A stretch of 64,000 nt of DNA, from contig JABGQA010000110.1 of assembly GCA_018644665.1 (NCBI GenBank), forward strand, positions 1 through 64,000, written 5' to 3'. Of this stretch, positions 9,881-19,084 are shown piece by piece. The stretch is from Candidatus Poribacteria bacterium. Lineage in GTDB: Bacteria; Poribacteria; WGA-4E; GCA-2687025. Position numbers and translations under genes: made by a program. Within the stretch, counting starts at the first letter, position 1, and every line of letters starts with the position of its first letter. The notes beneath the pieces were generated by a model. The model made no database searches. It was not told the DNA's origin and saw only the letters and a program-made list of their open reading frames with translations.

Positions 9881-10687
9881 CTACTCAGGCAGAGAGTACA
9901 TCGTGTGTTCGCCCCGCCGTTGGAAGCCGAGTGTCGTAGCTAGCGCGATGGATCCCGGGTTCCCGGCGTCGCAATGCCATGTCGGCGTCATGCCCAGGTC
10001 GAGGGCGTGTTCGATGAACGTCGAGCAGGCGAGGGTTGCGCAGCCCCTTCTCCGGTGAGCTTCGGCGGTGTATATGGCGATTTCGATGTGGCCGCTCTGG
10101 ACAGCTCCAGCATAGGCGAAGGCGATGCTGGCCACCTCATCCCCGCGCCATAGCGCCAAGCCGAATCCGTTCGCGGTGAAGTGGTCGGCCGACTCCCAGG
10201 GGAACGGGAAGCCCTCGGGCAACTGCGCTGCCGTGACGTCGACCAAGTCGCCCGTCATGCCTCTCATCTCGTAGCCGACGGGAATCCGCGTTCGCCAGTC
10301 GGGTCGGCGTCTGAAGGTCTCCGGGTGCAGATCGAACGAGATACCGCGCCCCTTCTGCAACGTGCCGGCAAACCTGATGTCAAGCGGAGCGCCCCAGGCT
10401 ACGGCGTCCGTGACGAACCCCCACCACGCTGTTTCCGAGGGCGGGCCGGTGGCGAGCAGCGCGGGCAGCGCACTCAGAAACCCGCGATTCGCGGGATTCC
10501 CACAGACGGCGTAGATGCGTCCGGGGATGTGGCAGACGAGGGCGGCTTCTGGCTTCGTCGCGCGATCCGCGAAGATGCGACCCCGCTGCCGCCCTTCGAC
10601 GACCGACGCAAACAGCGGATAGAGCGGTTGAACCGGAGTCAGCAGGTGCGACACGCGGGGGAAGGTCGCGGCCTCCAGTTCGGTCAT
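9881..10687 (-). CDS. GNAT family N-acetyltransferase
   Basis: The 268-residue product has its GNAT domain in the C-terminal half, with the acetyl-CoA-binding motif in EAHRRRGCATLA (R-x-x-G-x-A type) near residues 209-220 and a final strand-helix with GFQRRGEH. The N-terminal half resembles the larger GNAT_acetyltran group, in which a degenerate first lobe precedes the catalytic lobe. The acceptor substrate cannot be predicted. No leader peptide is present. The genes on both sides encode secreted propellers and show no functional link. Confidence 0.78.
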   Translation of the reverse strand: MTELEAATFPRVSHLLTPVQPLYPLFASVVEGRQRGRIFADRATKPEAALVCHIPGRIYAVCGNPANRGFLSALPALLATGPPSETAWWGFVTDAVAWGAPLDIRFAGTLQKGRGISFDLHPETFRRRPDWRTRIPVGYEMRGMTGDLVDVTAAQLPEGFPFPWESADHFTANGFGLALWRGDEVASIAFAYAGAVQSGHIEIAIYTAEAHRRRGCATLACSTFIEHALDLGMTPTWHCDAGNPGSIALATTLGFQRRGEHTMYSLPE

Positions 10688-10789
10688 ATTAGCCGCTCCT
10701 CACGATTGAGAGGGTGATGTGGGCCGGGCCTCCGGTGCGCCCGTCCCCTCTGACGTCTTTGGCGGCAGTGCGGGTCGCCCCCGTACGCT

Positions 10790-11941
10790 CTAGGGTGACT
10801 TGACCTTGCCCCACATGGTGAGCCCATGACCGCCTGACCGGACGCCTGCCACGGTCTCGGACAAGCCCACGACGTAGATCCCGGTGGACTCGTGGGCGAA
10901 CCCTCCCGTCGTCTTGTCGAAGTGGAACACAGCATCTCGATCTGATGTGAATGCGATCTGAGTCCCGTCGGGAGACCACCGCGGATACCAGTGGTCAACG
11001 TAGACCTCGTGCGTGCTGTACGGGATGCCGTCGGAGGTCGTGACGAGGGATGCGAGTGTCGGGTGTGTGAGTTCCACGCGGTTCCCGCCGGTGACGTCCA
11101 TGACGCTGATTGCCGTCCCCGTGTGCGGAATGCCCCAGGATGCGAAGGCTATGCGCGTGCCGTCGGGAGACCAACTCAACCCCGACTGATAGTCCCACTG
11201 CAGGCCTTGCGTGAGCCTTTGCGGGTTCGCCCCGTCAGCATCCATGGTGTAAATCTCGAAGCGACCGTCGCGGTCGGACGCGAAGGCGATCTGCGTCCCG
11301 TCGGGGGACCAACTTGGGTACCGGTCTTCCGCCTCAGTCTGCGTGACGTTGACCTGGTTCTTACCGTCGGCATCCATCATGTAGATATCAACGTGCCATA
11401 TGGGCGCCGCCTCGAAGGCGATCCGCGCGCCGTCAGGAGACCAAGTCGTGGACCAATTTCCAGCTTCGTCCTGTGTCAGGTTCGTCTGGTTGCTCCCGTC
11501 ACGGTCCATGACGTAGATGTCGGACGTGCCGCCGCGCCGCGAAGTGAGAGATGTGAAGGCGATCCGCGCCCCGTCGGGAGACCAGCTCGGAAGGTAGTTC
11601 TCCGCGTTGTTCCGCGTGAGGTTCGTCTGGTTGTTCCCGTTGCGGTCCATCATGTAGATGTCGGACGTGCCACTGCGGCTTGATATGAAGGCGATTCTCG
11701 ACCCGTCGGGAGACCAACTCGGCTGCCTGTCGAACGCGTCGTTCTGCGTCAGAGCGGTCGGGGTTGCCGGCGCGGCAGACGCGGAAAGGGCAAGGATGAA
11801 GGCGATCGGCACAAGGCTATACAGCAGCCCGCCGACGGCGAAGTGCGTCGGATCCGCCCGTGGCTCTGTGAGCGCTTGCCACGATGACCCCCGCGTGCGT
11901 GTGCTTAGCCGTACGTTCGGCATGCCGTTTCGCGGCGCCAT
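10790..11941 (-). CDS. WSPDG-repeat (TolB-like) six-bladed propeller protein
   Basis: The start is supported by GGAGGG seven bases upstream. The 383-residue product has a hydrophobic export signal at about 36-58, then six repeats of the form WSPDG-x-(R/Q)-IAF followed by DIYxMDxxGxNQxxLT. This is the TolB/WD40-like beta-propeller blade pattern, and six copies suggest a closed propeller. It is probably exported and may sit on the cell surface. Its last residues (GLTMWGKVKSP) share the pattern seen at the ends of two other exported proteins in the window. No catalytic motif is visible. Confidence 0.8.
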   Translation of the reverse strand: MAPRNGMPNVRLSTRTRGSSWQALTEPRADPTHFAVGGLLYSLVPIAFILALSASAAPATPTALTQNDAFDRQPSWSPDGSRIAFISSRSGTSDIYMMDRNGNNQTNLTRNNAENYLPSWSPDGARIAFTSLTSRRGGTSDIYVMDRDGSNQTNLTQDEAGNWSTTWSPDGARIAFEAAPIWHVDIYMMDADGKNQVNVTQTEAEDRYPSWSPDGTQIAFASDRDGRFEIYTMDADGANPQRLTQGLQWDYQSGLSWSPDGTRIAFASWGIPHTGTAISVMDVTGGNRVELTHPTLASLVTTSDGIPYSTHEVYVDHWYPRWSPDGTQIAFTSDRDAVFHFDKTTGGFAHESTGIYVVGLSETVAGVRSGGHGLTMWGKVKSP

Positions 11942-12259
11942 TGGGATTCCCTCCAGGCACGGTGGGGACGATCTCGGCTACCCCGCACACATGTTACTGG
12001 CACGCATGCCCTGACGCATGTGACGCGAACTGCCGGTGCCTTCCGCGCGCTGCCGACGCTCCCGGGCAGACGATAACCCGACGGGCCGCGCGACCCAGCT
12101 GGCCTTGGGGCCGGGGGTCGCTCCCCGGTCGCGTTGACCGGCCTCCACCCCGCGGGTACACTTCCGATGCCTCTTTCAGGGTATGCGATGCGGCACGGAA
12201 CCACGCCGGTGAACCCCACCCCTTCGGCAAACTGTCCTCGCTACCTGCTCCCATTTGAC
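11942..12259. other. Intergenic stretch between divergent genes
   Basis: This lies between the minus-strand propeller gene and plus-strand nadB, so it should contain promoters for both. An upstream in-frame extension of nadB to 12134 exists, but its residues look non-coding. No RNA gene or clear operator was seen. Confidence 0.4.
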
Positions 12260-13855
12260 ATGGCGACGGTTCGGCGCGTCGAGACGGATTATCTCGTCAT
12301 CGGTAGCGGCATGGCCGGACTGCGGGCGAGTATCGAAGTATCGGATCACGGCCGCGTGGTCGTGCTCTCCAAAGAGAATCCGAGCGAGGGTAGCACGCGC
12401 TACGCACAGGGCGGCATCGCGGTGGTGATGAACCGCGGCGATCGCGTGGAGTTCCACGTTCAGGACACGCTGCGAGCGGGCGCGGGTCTTTGCCACCCGG
12501 CGGCGGTGCAGTACATGGTCGCGGACGGCATTCTCCGCGTGCAGGAGTTGCTGGACTGGGGGGCGCAATTCGACCGTGACGGCACGGACCTGAAGTTTGG
12601 CATGGAAGGCGCGCACCGCGTCCGGCGAGTGGTCCATCGAGGCGACGCCACCGGCGAGGAGACGCAGAACGTCCTCGTGCGTCGCGCTCTCGATCACCCG
12701 AACGTCGAGGTCTTGGAGCACACCGTCGCCATCGATCTCCTTACCGCGGACGGAGTCTGCCGCGGGGCTCTTGCGACGACGCAGGATGGCGAACTGATCG
12801 CGATCATCGCGAAGGCGACGATCGTCGCCGCAGGCGGCCACGGTCAGGTGTATGGCTACACGTCGAACCCCGCCGTCGCGACTGGCGACGGCATCGCGAT
12901 GTCCTACCGCGCGGGCGCGGCGGTCGCCGACATGGAGTTCGTACAGTTTCACCCGACGACGCTCTTCCTCCACGGAGCGCCGCGGTTCCTGATATCCGAG
13001 GCTGTCCGCGGCGAAGGCGCGCATCTCGTGAACTCACGCGGCGAGCGCTTCATGGCCGCGTACGACGAGCGCGAGGAGTTGGCGCCCCGTGACATCGTCG
13101 CGCGGGCAATCCTGAACGAGATGGACCGCACGGGGATGCCGTGCGTGTACCTGGACATCACGCACATGTCGGCGGGCTTCCTCGAAGAGCGCTTCCCGAC
13201 GATCTACGAGACGTGCCGTCAATACGGCCTGGAGATCGACCGTGACGCGATCCCCGTGCAAGTGGCGGCCCATTTCGCCATGGGCGGCGTCCGCACCGAC
13301 ATGAACGCCCGCACGAGTGTCCCCGGCCTGTTCGCCTCCGGTGAGGTGGGGTGCACGTGCGTTCACGGGGCGAATCGGCTCGCGAGCAACTCGCTTCTGG
13401 AGGGTCTCGTGTTCGGTCGCCGCGCGGGCATCAGCGCCCGGGAGTACGCGTCCGAAGAGGGGTCCTCACTGCCCGCTGTCGATGCTCTCGCGCATGCGCC
13501 CGAGACGCCCGCGCAAGCGTCCGACGCCACCGGCCTGCGGAAGCTCCTGACCCAACGCATGTGGGAAGACGTCGGCGTGTACCGCCATGCCGATACGCTA
13601 CGCGAAGCGCTGGTGGCGCTCGCCGAATTGCCGATGGCAATAGGGTCAGGCCGTGACGCGATCGAATACGCCAACATGCGGCTGGTCGGCGAACTCATCG
13701 CCCGAGCGGCGCTGGAACGGACGGAAAGCCGCGGCGCTCATTACCGGGACGACTACCCGGACACCGACGACGCTCAGTGGCTGCGCAACATCTCGCTCAC
13801 GCGACGCGAGGACGGCGGTCTGGAACTCACTACGCGCAATCAGGGGTTGTCATGA
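12260..13855 (+). CDS. nadB: L-aspartate oxidase
   Basis: NadB oxidises L-aspartate to iminoaspartate in the cytoplasm, the first step of NAD synthesis, using FAD. The 531-residue product has the FAD-binding dinucleotide loop GSGMAGL near residue 15, the STRYAQGGIAVV segment, EFVQFHPTTL, RGEGAHLVN and the signature HFAMGGVRTD. A C-terminal flavoprotein helical domain follows. The start at 12260 gives the usual length, since the FAD loop normally begins within about 15 residues of the N-terminus; no strong Shine-Dalgarno sequence is visible. NadA and NadC are not adjacent. The stop overlaps the next start (ATGA). Confidence 0.93.
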   Translation: MATVRRVETDYLVIGSGMAGLRASIEVSDHGRVVVLSKENPSEGSTRYAQGGIAVVMNRGDRVEFHVQDTLRAGAGLCHPAAVQYMVADGILRVQELLDWGAQFDRDGTDLKFGMEGAHRVRRVVHRGDATGEETQNVLVRRALDHPNVEVLEHTVAIDLLTADGVCRGALATTQDGELIAIIAKATIVAAGGHGQVYGYTSNPAVATGDGIAMSYRAGAAVADMEFVQFHPTTLFLHGAPRFLISEAVRGEGAHLVNSRGERFMAAYDEREELAPRDIVARAILNEMDRTGMPCVYLDITHMSAGFLEERFPTIYETCRQYGLEIDRDAIPVQVAAHFAMGGVRTDMNARTSVPGLFASGEVGCTCVHGANRLASNSLLEGLVFGRRAGISAREYASEEGSSLPAVDALAHAPETPAQASDATGLRKLLTQRMWEDVGVYRHADTLREALVALAELPMAIGSGRDAIEYANMRLVGELIARAALERTESRGAHYRDDYPDTDDAQWLRNISLTRREDGGLELTTRNQGLS

Positions 13856-14634
13856 TCATAGCGTGCAGCACTCTCTGCTTTACCGCCGAACCGTTCGACC
13901 GCGCGTGCGCCTATATCGCAGACCTGGGCTTCCAGGCTGTGGACATCGCCCTCATGGAGCAATGGGCGCACTTCAACCCGTCTGAGATGGTCGACGATCC
14001 CTCCGAGGCCATCGATAAGGCGCGCGAGGGCCTCGACCGAGCCGGTCTGACGGCAGTGTCCATGAATGCCAGCGCGGGCATCAGCGACGTCGGCCCGGAG
14101 GGAAATCGCCTCCGCGCCATTTGCACGTTCGCGAACGCCTTCGACATCACGACGATCTGCTACGTGCCTCCCATCGAGGCCGTGGGTATGGAGCGGGCCC
14201 AGCGCCGGTTCGAGCGGCTGCACTCGATCTCGCAGGAGTTCGGCGTCACGCTGGCCATCGAGGCGCACGCTCGGACGATGCTCGAAATGCCCGATATGGC
14301 AGTGGAATTCTGCCGGGCGATCCCCGGCATCGCCCTGACGTTCGACTCGAGCCACATGGTGGCGGGGCAGAATCAGGGCGCCCCGTACGACCAGATATTC
14401 CCGTACGTTCAGAATACGCACTGGCGCGACAGCGGAACGTCGTGGGACCAGTGCCAGCAGCCGCTCGGCGAAGGCGTCGTCGACTTCGATCACTGCTTCT
14501 CCGCCCTCGCCGCGGTCGGCTACGACGGCGTCTATTCCGTCGAGTACATCGACTCGTTCCCGAACGGTGGCATCGCCCAGGTCGAGGCGATGCAGCGACT
14601 GCTCGAAGCCCGCTTGTACCGCCCCGCGTCGTAG
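13852..14634 (+). CDS. Sugar phosphate isomerase/epimerase-like TIM-barrel protein
   Basis: The 260-residue product belongs to the xylose-isomerase-like TIM-barrel superfamily (AP endonuclease 2 fold). Typical metal-ligand regions are visible: AIEAHART (Glu and His), TFDSSHM (Asp and His), NTHWRDSG and the C-terminal SVEYIDS (Glu). The reaction is probably isomerisation or epimerisation of a sugar or polyol, but the substrate is unknown. The ATG overlaps the nadB stop codon, so the two genes are probably translated together, although no pathway linking them is evident. Confidence 0.82.
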   Translation: MIIACSTLCFTAEPFDRACAYIADLGFQAVDIALMEQWAHFNPSEMVDDPSEAIDKAREGLDRAGLTAVSMNASAGISDVGPEGNRLRAICTFANAFDITTICYVPPIEAVGMERAQRRFERLHSISQEFGVTLAIEAHARTMLEMPDMAVEFCRAIPGIALTFDSSHMVAGQNQGAPYDQIFPYVQNTHWRDSGTSWDQCQQPLGEGVVDFDHCFSALAAVGYDGVYSVEYIDSFPNGGIAQVEAMQRLLEARLYRPAS

Positions 14635-14754
14635 ACTCGCCGACACAGCCCGCGCGCGTCTCCCGCCCACAGTCACGCGCCGTACTGCGCCTCATTTCTA
14701 CGGGTTACTATTCCCCTGCCGGCCGCACGCTCCTCAATCGTGGGCGGGAGACCC

Positions 14755-16899
14755 ATGGGCGTCGTATCGGGGCACGCGCCATCCTTCGAGAGCCTGTACG
14801 CCGAACTCCCGCGGCTGTCCGCGCAGGAGCTCAAGGCCCTGATCGTACAGCTCAGCGCGTCGCGCAGATCCCTGCGCGCGAGTGGCGCCGTCGAGGGCGT
14901 TACGCAGGCCGCGGTGTGTGACTTCCTCATCGGAGATGCGCACGCCCGACTCGGCCGAACGACCGACGCGTTCCGATTCTGGGAAGCCGCAGTGGAGTCG
15001 GGCTATCCGTCTCTCGCCGTCTCCTTAGGCGGGGCGGATCTGGTTGGCCTCGTGAACGAGCGACGTTTCCTCTTTCCCCGTGACGCCAATCCACTGCCGA
15101 AGCCCCGCACGCTGCTGTTCGGCGCCTTCGACAAGGCGTGCGCCGCATGGGCCGAGACAGTGCACGTCGTCCCTTCCTCCACCGTCCCGAAGGCGCGCTG
15201 GGACGCTGCGGAACCGCGGGTACACTACAACCCACGGACCTGCGATCTCGAGGACATCCTCAACTGTCTACCGGGCGCGTGGCGGCCGGAACTGATCCTC
15301 GCGTCGGCGTTCGAGGTGTTCCCGCTGCCCATCGGTATCGAGTCGTCGGCCATCCCGCGCGTCGGCTGGGCCAGCGATTTGGCGAACCACTTCGACGCCG
15401 TCCGAGAGTGTTGTCGGCTCTTCGATCTGCTCGTCGTGGATCAGGAGCGGGACGTTCAGTTCGCGCGCGATGCCGGGTATGAAAACGTGGCCCACGTGTC
15501 CGTTCGGTCGCTGCTGCTGACGGCGCCGTACACCGCGCCGCCGAAGCCGCATCACGATCGGCGGGTGGATGTCGCCTTCCTCGGCCTCCTCGACGAACTC
15601 CCCATGTACACGTACCGCCGTGAGATTCTCTCGCGGTTGAGCCGGCTGCAGGGCGACTACACCATCGTGATCCGCGAGAACATCGAGGATCTCCAGACGG
15701 TGTACGAAACGCTCGCGGACGCCCGGATCGGGCTGAACGTCAACGCCGAACTCGTCGGGAAGTGGGGCGAACACTCCTATCGCCACGCGCGGGCCCGTCG
15801 CGTCTACGAGGTCATGTCGATGGGCGCGCTCTGCATGACGCCGTCGACGACCGCCGGCATCGCCGAGGAGTTCGATGTGGGAGCCGAGGTGGCGTGCTTC
15901 TCCCCGGATGACTTTGAGGAGCAGTTGATCCGGCGCCTGGAGGACCGCGAGGGCACGCAGACGATCGCGCTGGCCGGCCGTGATCGAGTCCTACGGGAAC
16001 ACGCGATTTACCATCGGATGCGCGACGTGCTCGGCGCGGCTGTCGGGTTGCGCGCGCGAAACGGCGCGGCCCACGCGTCGGCCGTGGCGCGGCAGCAGTA
16101 TCTCGTCGCGTCGCTGACCGACGATCTGTGGCCTCGGGTGTCCGCGGCGCGGACCGTGCCCATCCCGCCGAACGTCCGCGGGTGCTTGTCGCCGCCGCGT
16201 GGCGACCCGGAAGAGGCGTTGCTCCTGTTCGAGGAAGCGGCGGGCGATGATCCCAGCAACGTGATCTACGGCCTGAGCGCTCTTTCATGCTTGGTCGAGA
16301 TGGGCGATTGGTTCGAGGCCCGTCGGTTGGCGAAGGCGCTGGTTGTGCAGGCGGACGAGGGCCTTACGGAGTCGGCCGTCGACGGATGGCTGCGGCGTCC
16401 GGTGCATCTGGGGCGCATGGACTCGGCGCCGTGGTGGCGTAGCGACCTGCGAACCGAGATGGCGAACGCGTACTACGTCGATCCGCAGCGTGGCGCGGCC
16501 TTTGCCACTTACCTTGGAAGCCACCTGCGAGTGGCGCTGCGAGACTACGCCGGATGCTGCGCGTATCTGACGGGGGCGGGCGATGAGGCGGCGGAGGCGT
16601 GGGAAGACGCCTACGAACTCGACAAGCAGGACGAATACATCGCGTCGCGTCTCGCCGAGCTATGGGCGACCGAGGGGGTATACGACAGAGCTCTCGCCTG
16701 GGCGGAACGCGCGCGCGCGACCCGGCCGTTCAACGCGCGGAATACGATCATCACGGCCCTGATCCACGAACGCGCGGGGGCCGACGACCTCGCGGCCGAG
16801 TTGTTCGCGTCCCTCGGCTACCGCAACCTGCGATCCCGTGCCGAAGCGCTGGCGTGGTACGCCGCCACCGGCAGCCTGTTCCCGGCGATGACCCCGTAG
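14755..16899 (+). CDS. CgeB-like glycosyltransferase with TPR-type helical ends
   Basis: The ATG at 14755 is preferred over a GTG at 14740 because GGGAG lies just upstream. The 714-residue product has a short helical N-terminal region with TPR-like pattern, then a central glycosyltransferase part. In that part, VGWASDLANH and the later ARARRVYEVMSMGALCMTPS followed by GAEVACFSPDDFEEQL are typical of CgeB/DUF3880-type proteins with a C-terminal Glyco_trans_1-like lobe. The final third (about 480-714) is again helical, with repeats suggesting TPRs. It may modify a surface protein such as flagellin, whose genes lie about 6 kb away; this link is inference only. Confidence 0.72.
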   Translation: MGVVSGHAPSFESLYAELPRLSAQELKALIVQLSASRRSLRASGAVEGVTQAAVCDFLIGDAHARLGRTTDAFRFWEAAVESGYPSLAVSLGGADLVGLVNERRFLFPRDANPLPKPRTLLFGAFDKACAAWAETVHVVPSSTVPKARWDAAEPRVHYNPRTCDLEDILNCLPGAWRPELILASAFEVFPLPIGIESSAIPRVGWASDLANHFDAVRECCRLFDLLVVDQERDVQFARDAGYENVAHVSVRSLLLTAPYTAPPKPHHDRRVDVAFLGLLDELPMYTYRREILSRLSRLQGDYTIVIRENIEDLQTVYETLADARIGLNVNAELVGKWGEHSYRHARARRVYEVMSMGALCMTPSTTAGIAEEFDVGAEVACFSPDDFEEQLIRRLEDREGTQTIALAGRDRVLREHAIYHRMRDVLGAAVGLRARNGAAHASAVARQQYLVASLTDDLWPRVSAARTVPIPPNVRGCLSPPRGDPEEALLLFEEAAGDDPSNVIYGLSALSCLVEMGDWFEARRLAKALVVQADEGLTESAVDGWLRRPVHLGRMDSAPWWRSDLRTEMANAYYVDPQRGAAFATYLGSHLRVALRDYAGCCAYLTGAGDEAAEAWEDAYELDKQDEYIASRLAELWATEGVYDRALAWAERARATRPFNARNTIITALIHERAGADDLAAELFASLGYRNLRSRAEALAWYAATGSLFPAMTP

Positions 16900-17109
16900 C
16901 CAACCCGGACCCGACGGCATCGTACCGCCGCGACTCCTGGCTCGGGCAGGTTCCTGCCAGGCGCGGGGTTCTGTCTCGGCTGCTCTGGCTACGTCGGATC
17001 GCCGCCTCAGCGGCCTCGCATCCATGCATCGCGGACGATCCAGTCTCGAAGATCTGTCAGCGCGTAATCAGAGTGCGCGGTAAGCGCGTCGAGATACGCG
17101 ATCTCCCAG

Positions 17110-17252
17110 GTACTCATCGGAGCGTGCCTGCCCCGTCGCCGCCGAAGCGGCCCAATCCAGAGTCGACGAACCGCGCATCTGTCGGTGGTCAGCGGCTCGG
17201 CGCCGTTCACGCAGACGGATGCGGAGGCGGTTAGGAGTCGCGCCGGCCTAGT
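17110..17252 (-). pseudogene. Decayed gene remnant, homologous to the remnant at 19085-19440
   Basis: On the minus strand about 110 bases align well by eye with part of the remnant at 19085-19440. Shared words include CATCCGT/CGTCCGT, CTGACCA and GCCGCTTCG-CGGCGACGG. The peptide reads SASVCVNGAEPLTTD before the frame drifts, compared with SASVWVHGIATLTMD in the other copy. The frame cannot be followed further without a shift, so this is a fragment. The parent family is not recognised; the strand-rich character fits a secreted beta-sandwich domain. Confidence 0.4.
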
Positions 17253-17395
17253 TCTCCTTAGAGGAAGCGGGAGATGACGCCTCGCATCGTACGCGGGTTG
17301 GTCGGCAGATCTTCCATGTCGGCAAGGCGAGAGACAGCGCAGTCCTCGGACCCTCAGGCTATGTCCGACGAACCTACCCGCATGTTTGCGTTGAG

Positions 17396-17701
17396 CTAGG
17401 TTTCTGCCCTGTCCGCTGCCGACGGGTTCCCGGCCCATGTAAAGCTGCTGGGCGGACCGTCTCTCTCGTGTCCCCAGTACGCGGGCACAAGGAGAGCCGT
17501 GTCCCCGAAAGCGAAGTAGACGCTGTCGCAGGCGGCGAAGTCTCCCCCACCTACGCCGTCCCATATTGCACCGAATTCGGTAGGGAACTCCGTGATGTCT
17601 GTCTGCCACATGTTCCAGAAACCCGTGCGGATCTGGTGAGCGATGGTCTCCCCCAGCCGGAACGACCCGAGACGCCGTCTTGGACTCAGTGCTACCTGCA
17701 T
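17396..17701 (-). pseudogene. Reading frame continuing past the stop of the YCF48-like gene
   Basis: This 101-residue frame lies in the same phase as the gene at 17711-19042 and is separated from it only by a TAG at 17711-17713. The joined peptide around the stop reads DDHVSHE-stop-GNAMQVAL, which resembles a disrupted HExxH-like metallopeptidase helix. After it comes plausible globular sequence with WNMWQTDITEFP and AYWGHE. This suggests that a stop mutation has cut a longer gene and that this piece is a dead tail. A separate small gene beginning at the ATG 17701 is possible, but no ribosome-binding site is evident. Confidence 0.35.
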
Positions 17702-17710
17702 GGCGTTGCC

Positions 17711-19042
17711 CTATTCGTGGGAGACATGGTCGTCCGAGCGCCCTTTGATGGCTGCCCAGCGTGTCGGGAGTTTACCGGCCGGCGCTACGCGGCTCGGCCG
17801 CTGCGTCTGCTGTCGCAACAGGAAGTCCGCTCCGTAGACCCACGTCATGTCAGTTTGGGAGTCGAAGGTGATGTCCGTAAGGTAGGCATTCTCGCTTTCG
17901 AGCACCCAGCGTGCGCCCCCTTCGGTGGTGCGATAGAGCCCGGCCACATTGACGGGCATGCCCAGTGTGCTGCCGATGGCCCAGCCATCATTCGCGGATG
18001 TGAACGCCGCGCCCCAGCCAGAGAAGGACGGGGGCGGCGTCCACATATCGCCACCATCGACGCTCTTGTTCAGCCCGATCGACGCGACGACTGCTTGGCC
18101 CTGCCACGACCATCCCTCCGTAGGGGACACGAACGCCATACCCAAGCCGAATGTGTTGGGGCGTGAGTCGCCGACGATCGCTTCCCAACTCCTCCCGCCA
18201 TCCGACGTGCGGAAGAGGTACCGTCGAAACCAGCAGGCGATCACCGGCGCCCAGGCGTTCTCCTCGCCGAAGGTAGCGATACTTCGCGGCGCGCCTGGCG
18301 GGAGACCGTCGAAGCACTGCTCCGCATCCCCGTACGCGAAGCCCTTCCACGTCGACCCACCGTCCCGCGTGGAGAGGATCACGTAGCCGCGATACGCCCA
18401 TATGTCATCTCGTTCGGGAATCTTCACGGGCCGCCGGTGCTCCCGCGCCATCAATCCGGCCGCGAACCCCACGCGGTTGTTCACGAAGCGAACCGCGGAG
18501 AGATACTTCCGCTCCGCTTCCTGCGCCGCGGCGACATCGCCGAAGTACTCCCACTCGGTGACATCGCCCTGTTCCAGGGACCATGACTCGCCCCCGTCCG
18601 TCGTACGGTGGAAGCGGACGGGAGCGTCGATGGCGTTGTCCTCGCCGGGGTTGTGGCCGTCGGTGCGGCTCGAGTGCATCACCCTGGCAATGGCGTCCGC
18701 GGCGGCCCATCCCTCGAACGCGTTGATGAACCGGGCACGTTCGTACGTGCGGTGGGCGGCCTCGTCGACCTCGTCGGCGAACCACACGTCGCCACCGTCG
18801 TCGGAGCGCATCACATACGGAACCGAGGCCAGGCGCTCTGTCGACCACCCGCGGGCCGCGGCCCAGCCGCGAGTCGGCGTGATGAAGTGCAGATTCGTGG
18901 GCCCGCACGTGGGGCAGTCGGGGGTTTCCACCTCCACCCACGCGGCGTCCTGGGCATCAGCGGAGGGTAACACGCACGCCATGAACGCAACGGTCCATGC
19001 CGCTACGGCGTTCGTCCACGTTCGCTGAGCACCTCTGTGCAT
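17711..19042 (-). CDS. Secreted YCF48/BNR-like beta-propeller protein, possibly truncated
   Basis: The start at 19042 is chosen because GAGGG lies seven bases upstream and a signal peptide (VAFMACVLPSADAQ) follows; an ATG at 19066 is also in frame. The 443-residue product contains repeats such as YVMRSDDGGDVWF, RTTDGGESWSLE, STRDGGSTWKGF and RTSDGGRSWEAI, the S/T-x-DGG-x-x-W pattern of YCF48 and sialidase BNR blades. It is predicted to be an extracytoplasmic propeller without enzyme motifs. The last 40 residues change character, and the same frame stays open after the stop, so the gene may be truncated. Confidence 0.75.
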   Translation of the reverse strand: MHRGAQRTWTNAVAAWTVAFMACVLPSADAQDAAWVEVETPDCPTCGPTNLHFITPTRGWAAARGWSTERLASVPYVMRSDDGGDVWFADEVDEAAHRTYERARFINAFEGWAAADAIARVMHSSRTDGHNPGEDNAIDAPVRFHRTTDGGESWSLEQGDVTEWEYFGDVAAAQEAERKYLSAVRFVNNRVGFAAGLMAREHRRPVKIPERDDIWAYRGYVILSTRDGGSTWKGFAYGDAEQCFDGLPPGAPRSIATFGEENAWAPVIACWFRRYLFRTSDGGRSWEAIVGDSRPNTFGLGMAFVSPTEGWSWQGQAVVASIGLNKSVDGGDMWTPPPSFSGWGAAFTSANDGWAIGSTLGMPVNVAGLYRTTEGGARWVLESENAYLTDITFDSQTDMTWVYGADFLLRQQTQRPSRVAPAGKLPTRWAAIKGRSDDHVSHE

Positions 19043-19084
19043 ACCACCACCCTCGTCGGCTGCCACCAGCGCACCTCGTAGTGA

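Noticed and set aside
17007..17117. Small minus-strand frame MSTWEIAYLDALTAHSD..., 36 codons
   Set aside because: It has plausible composition but no ribosome-binding site, no relatives recognised and lies in a decayed stretch.
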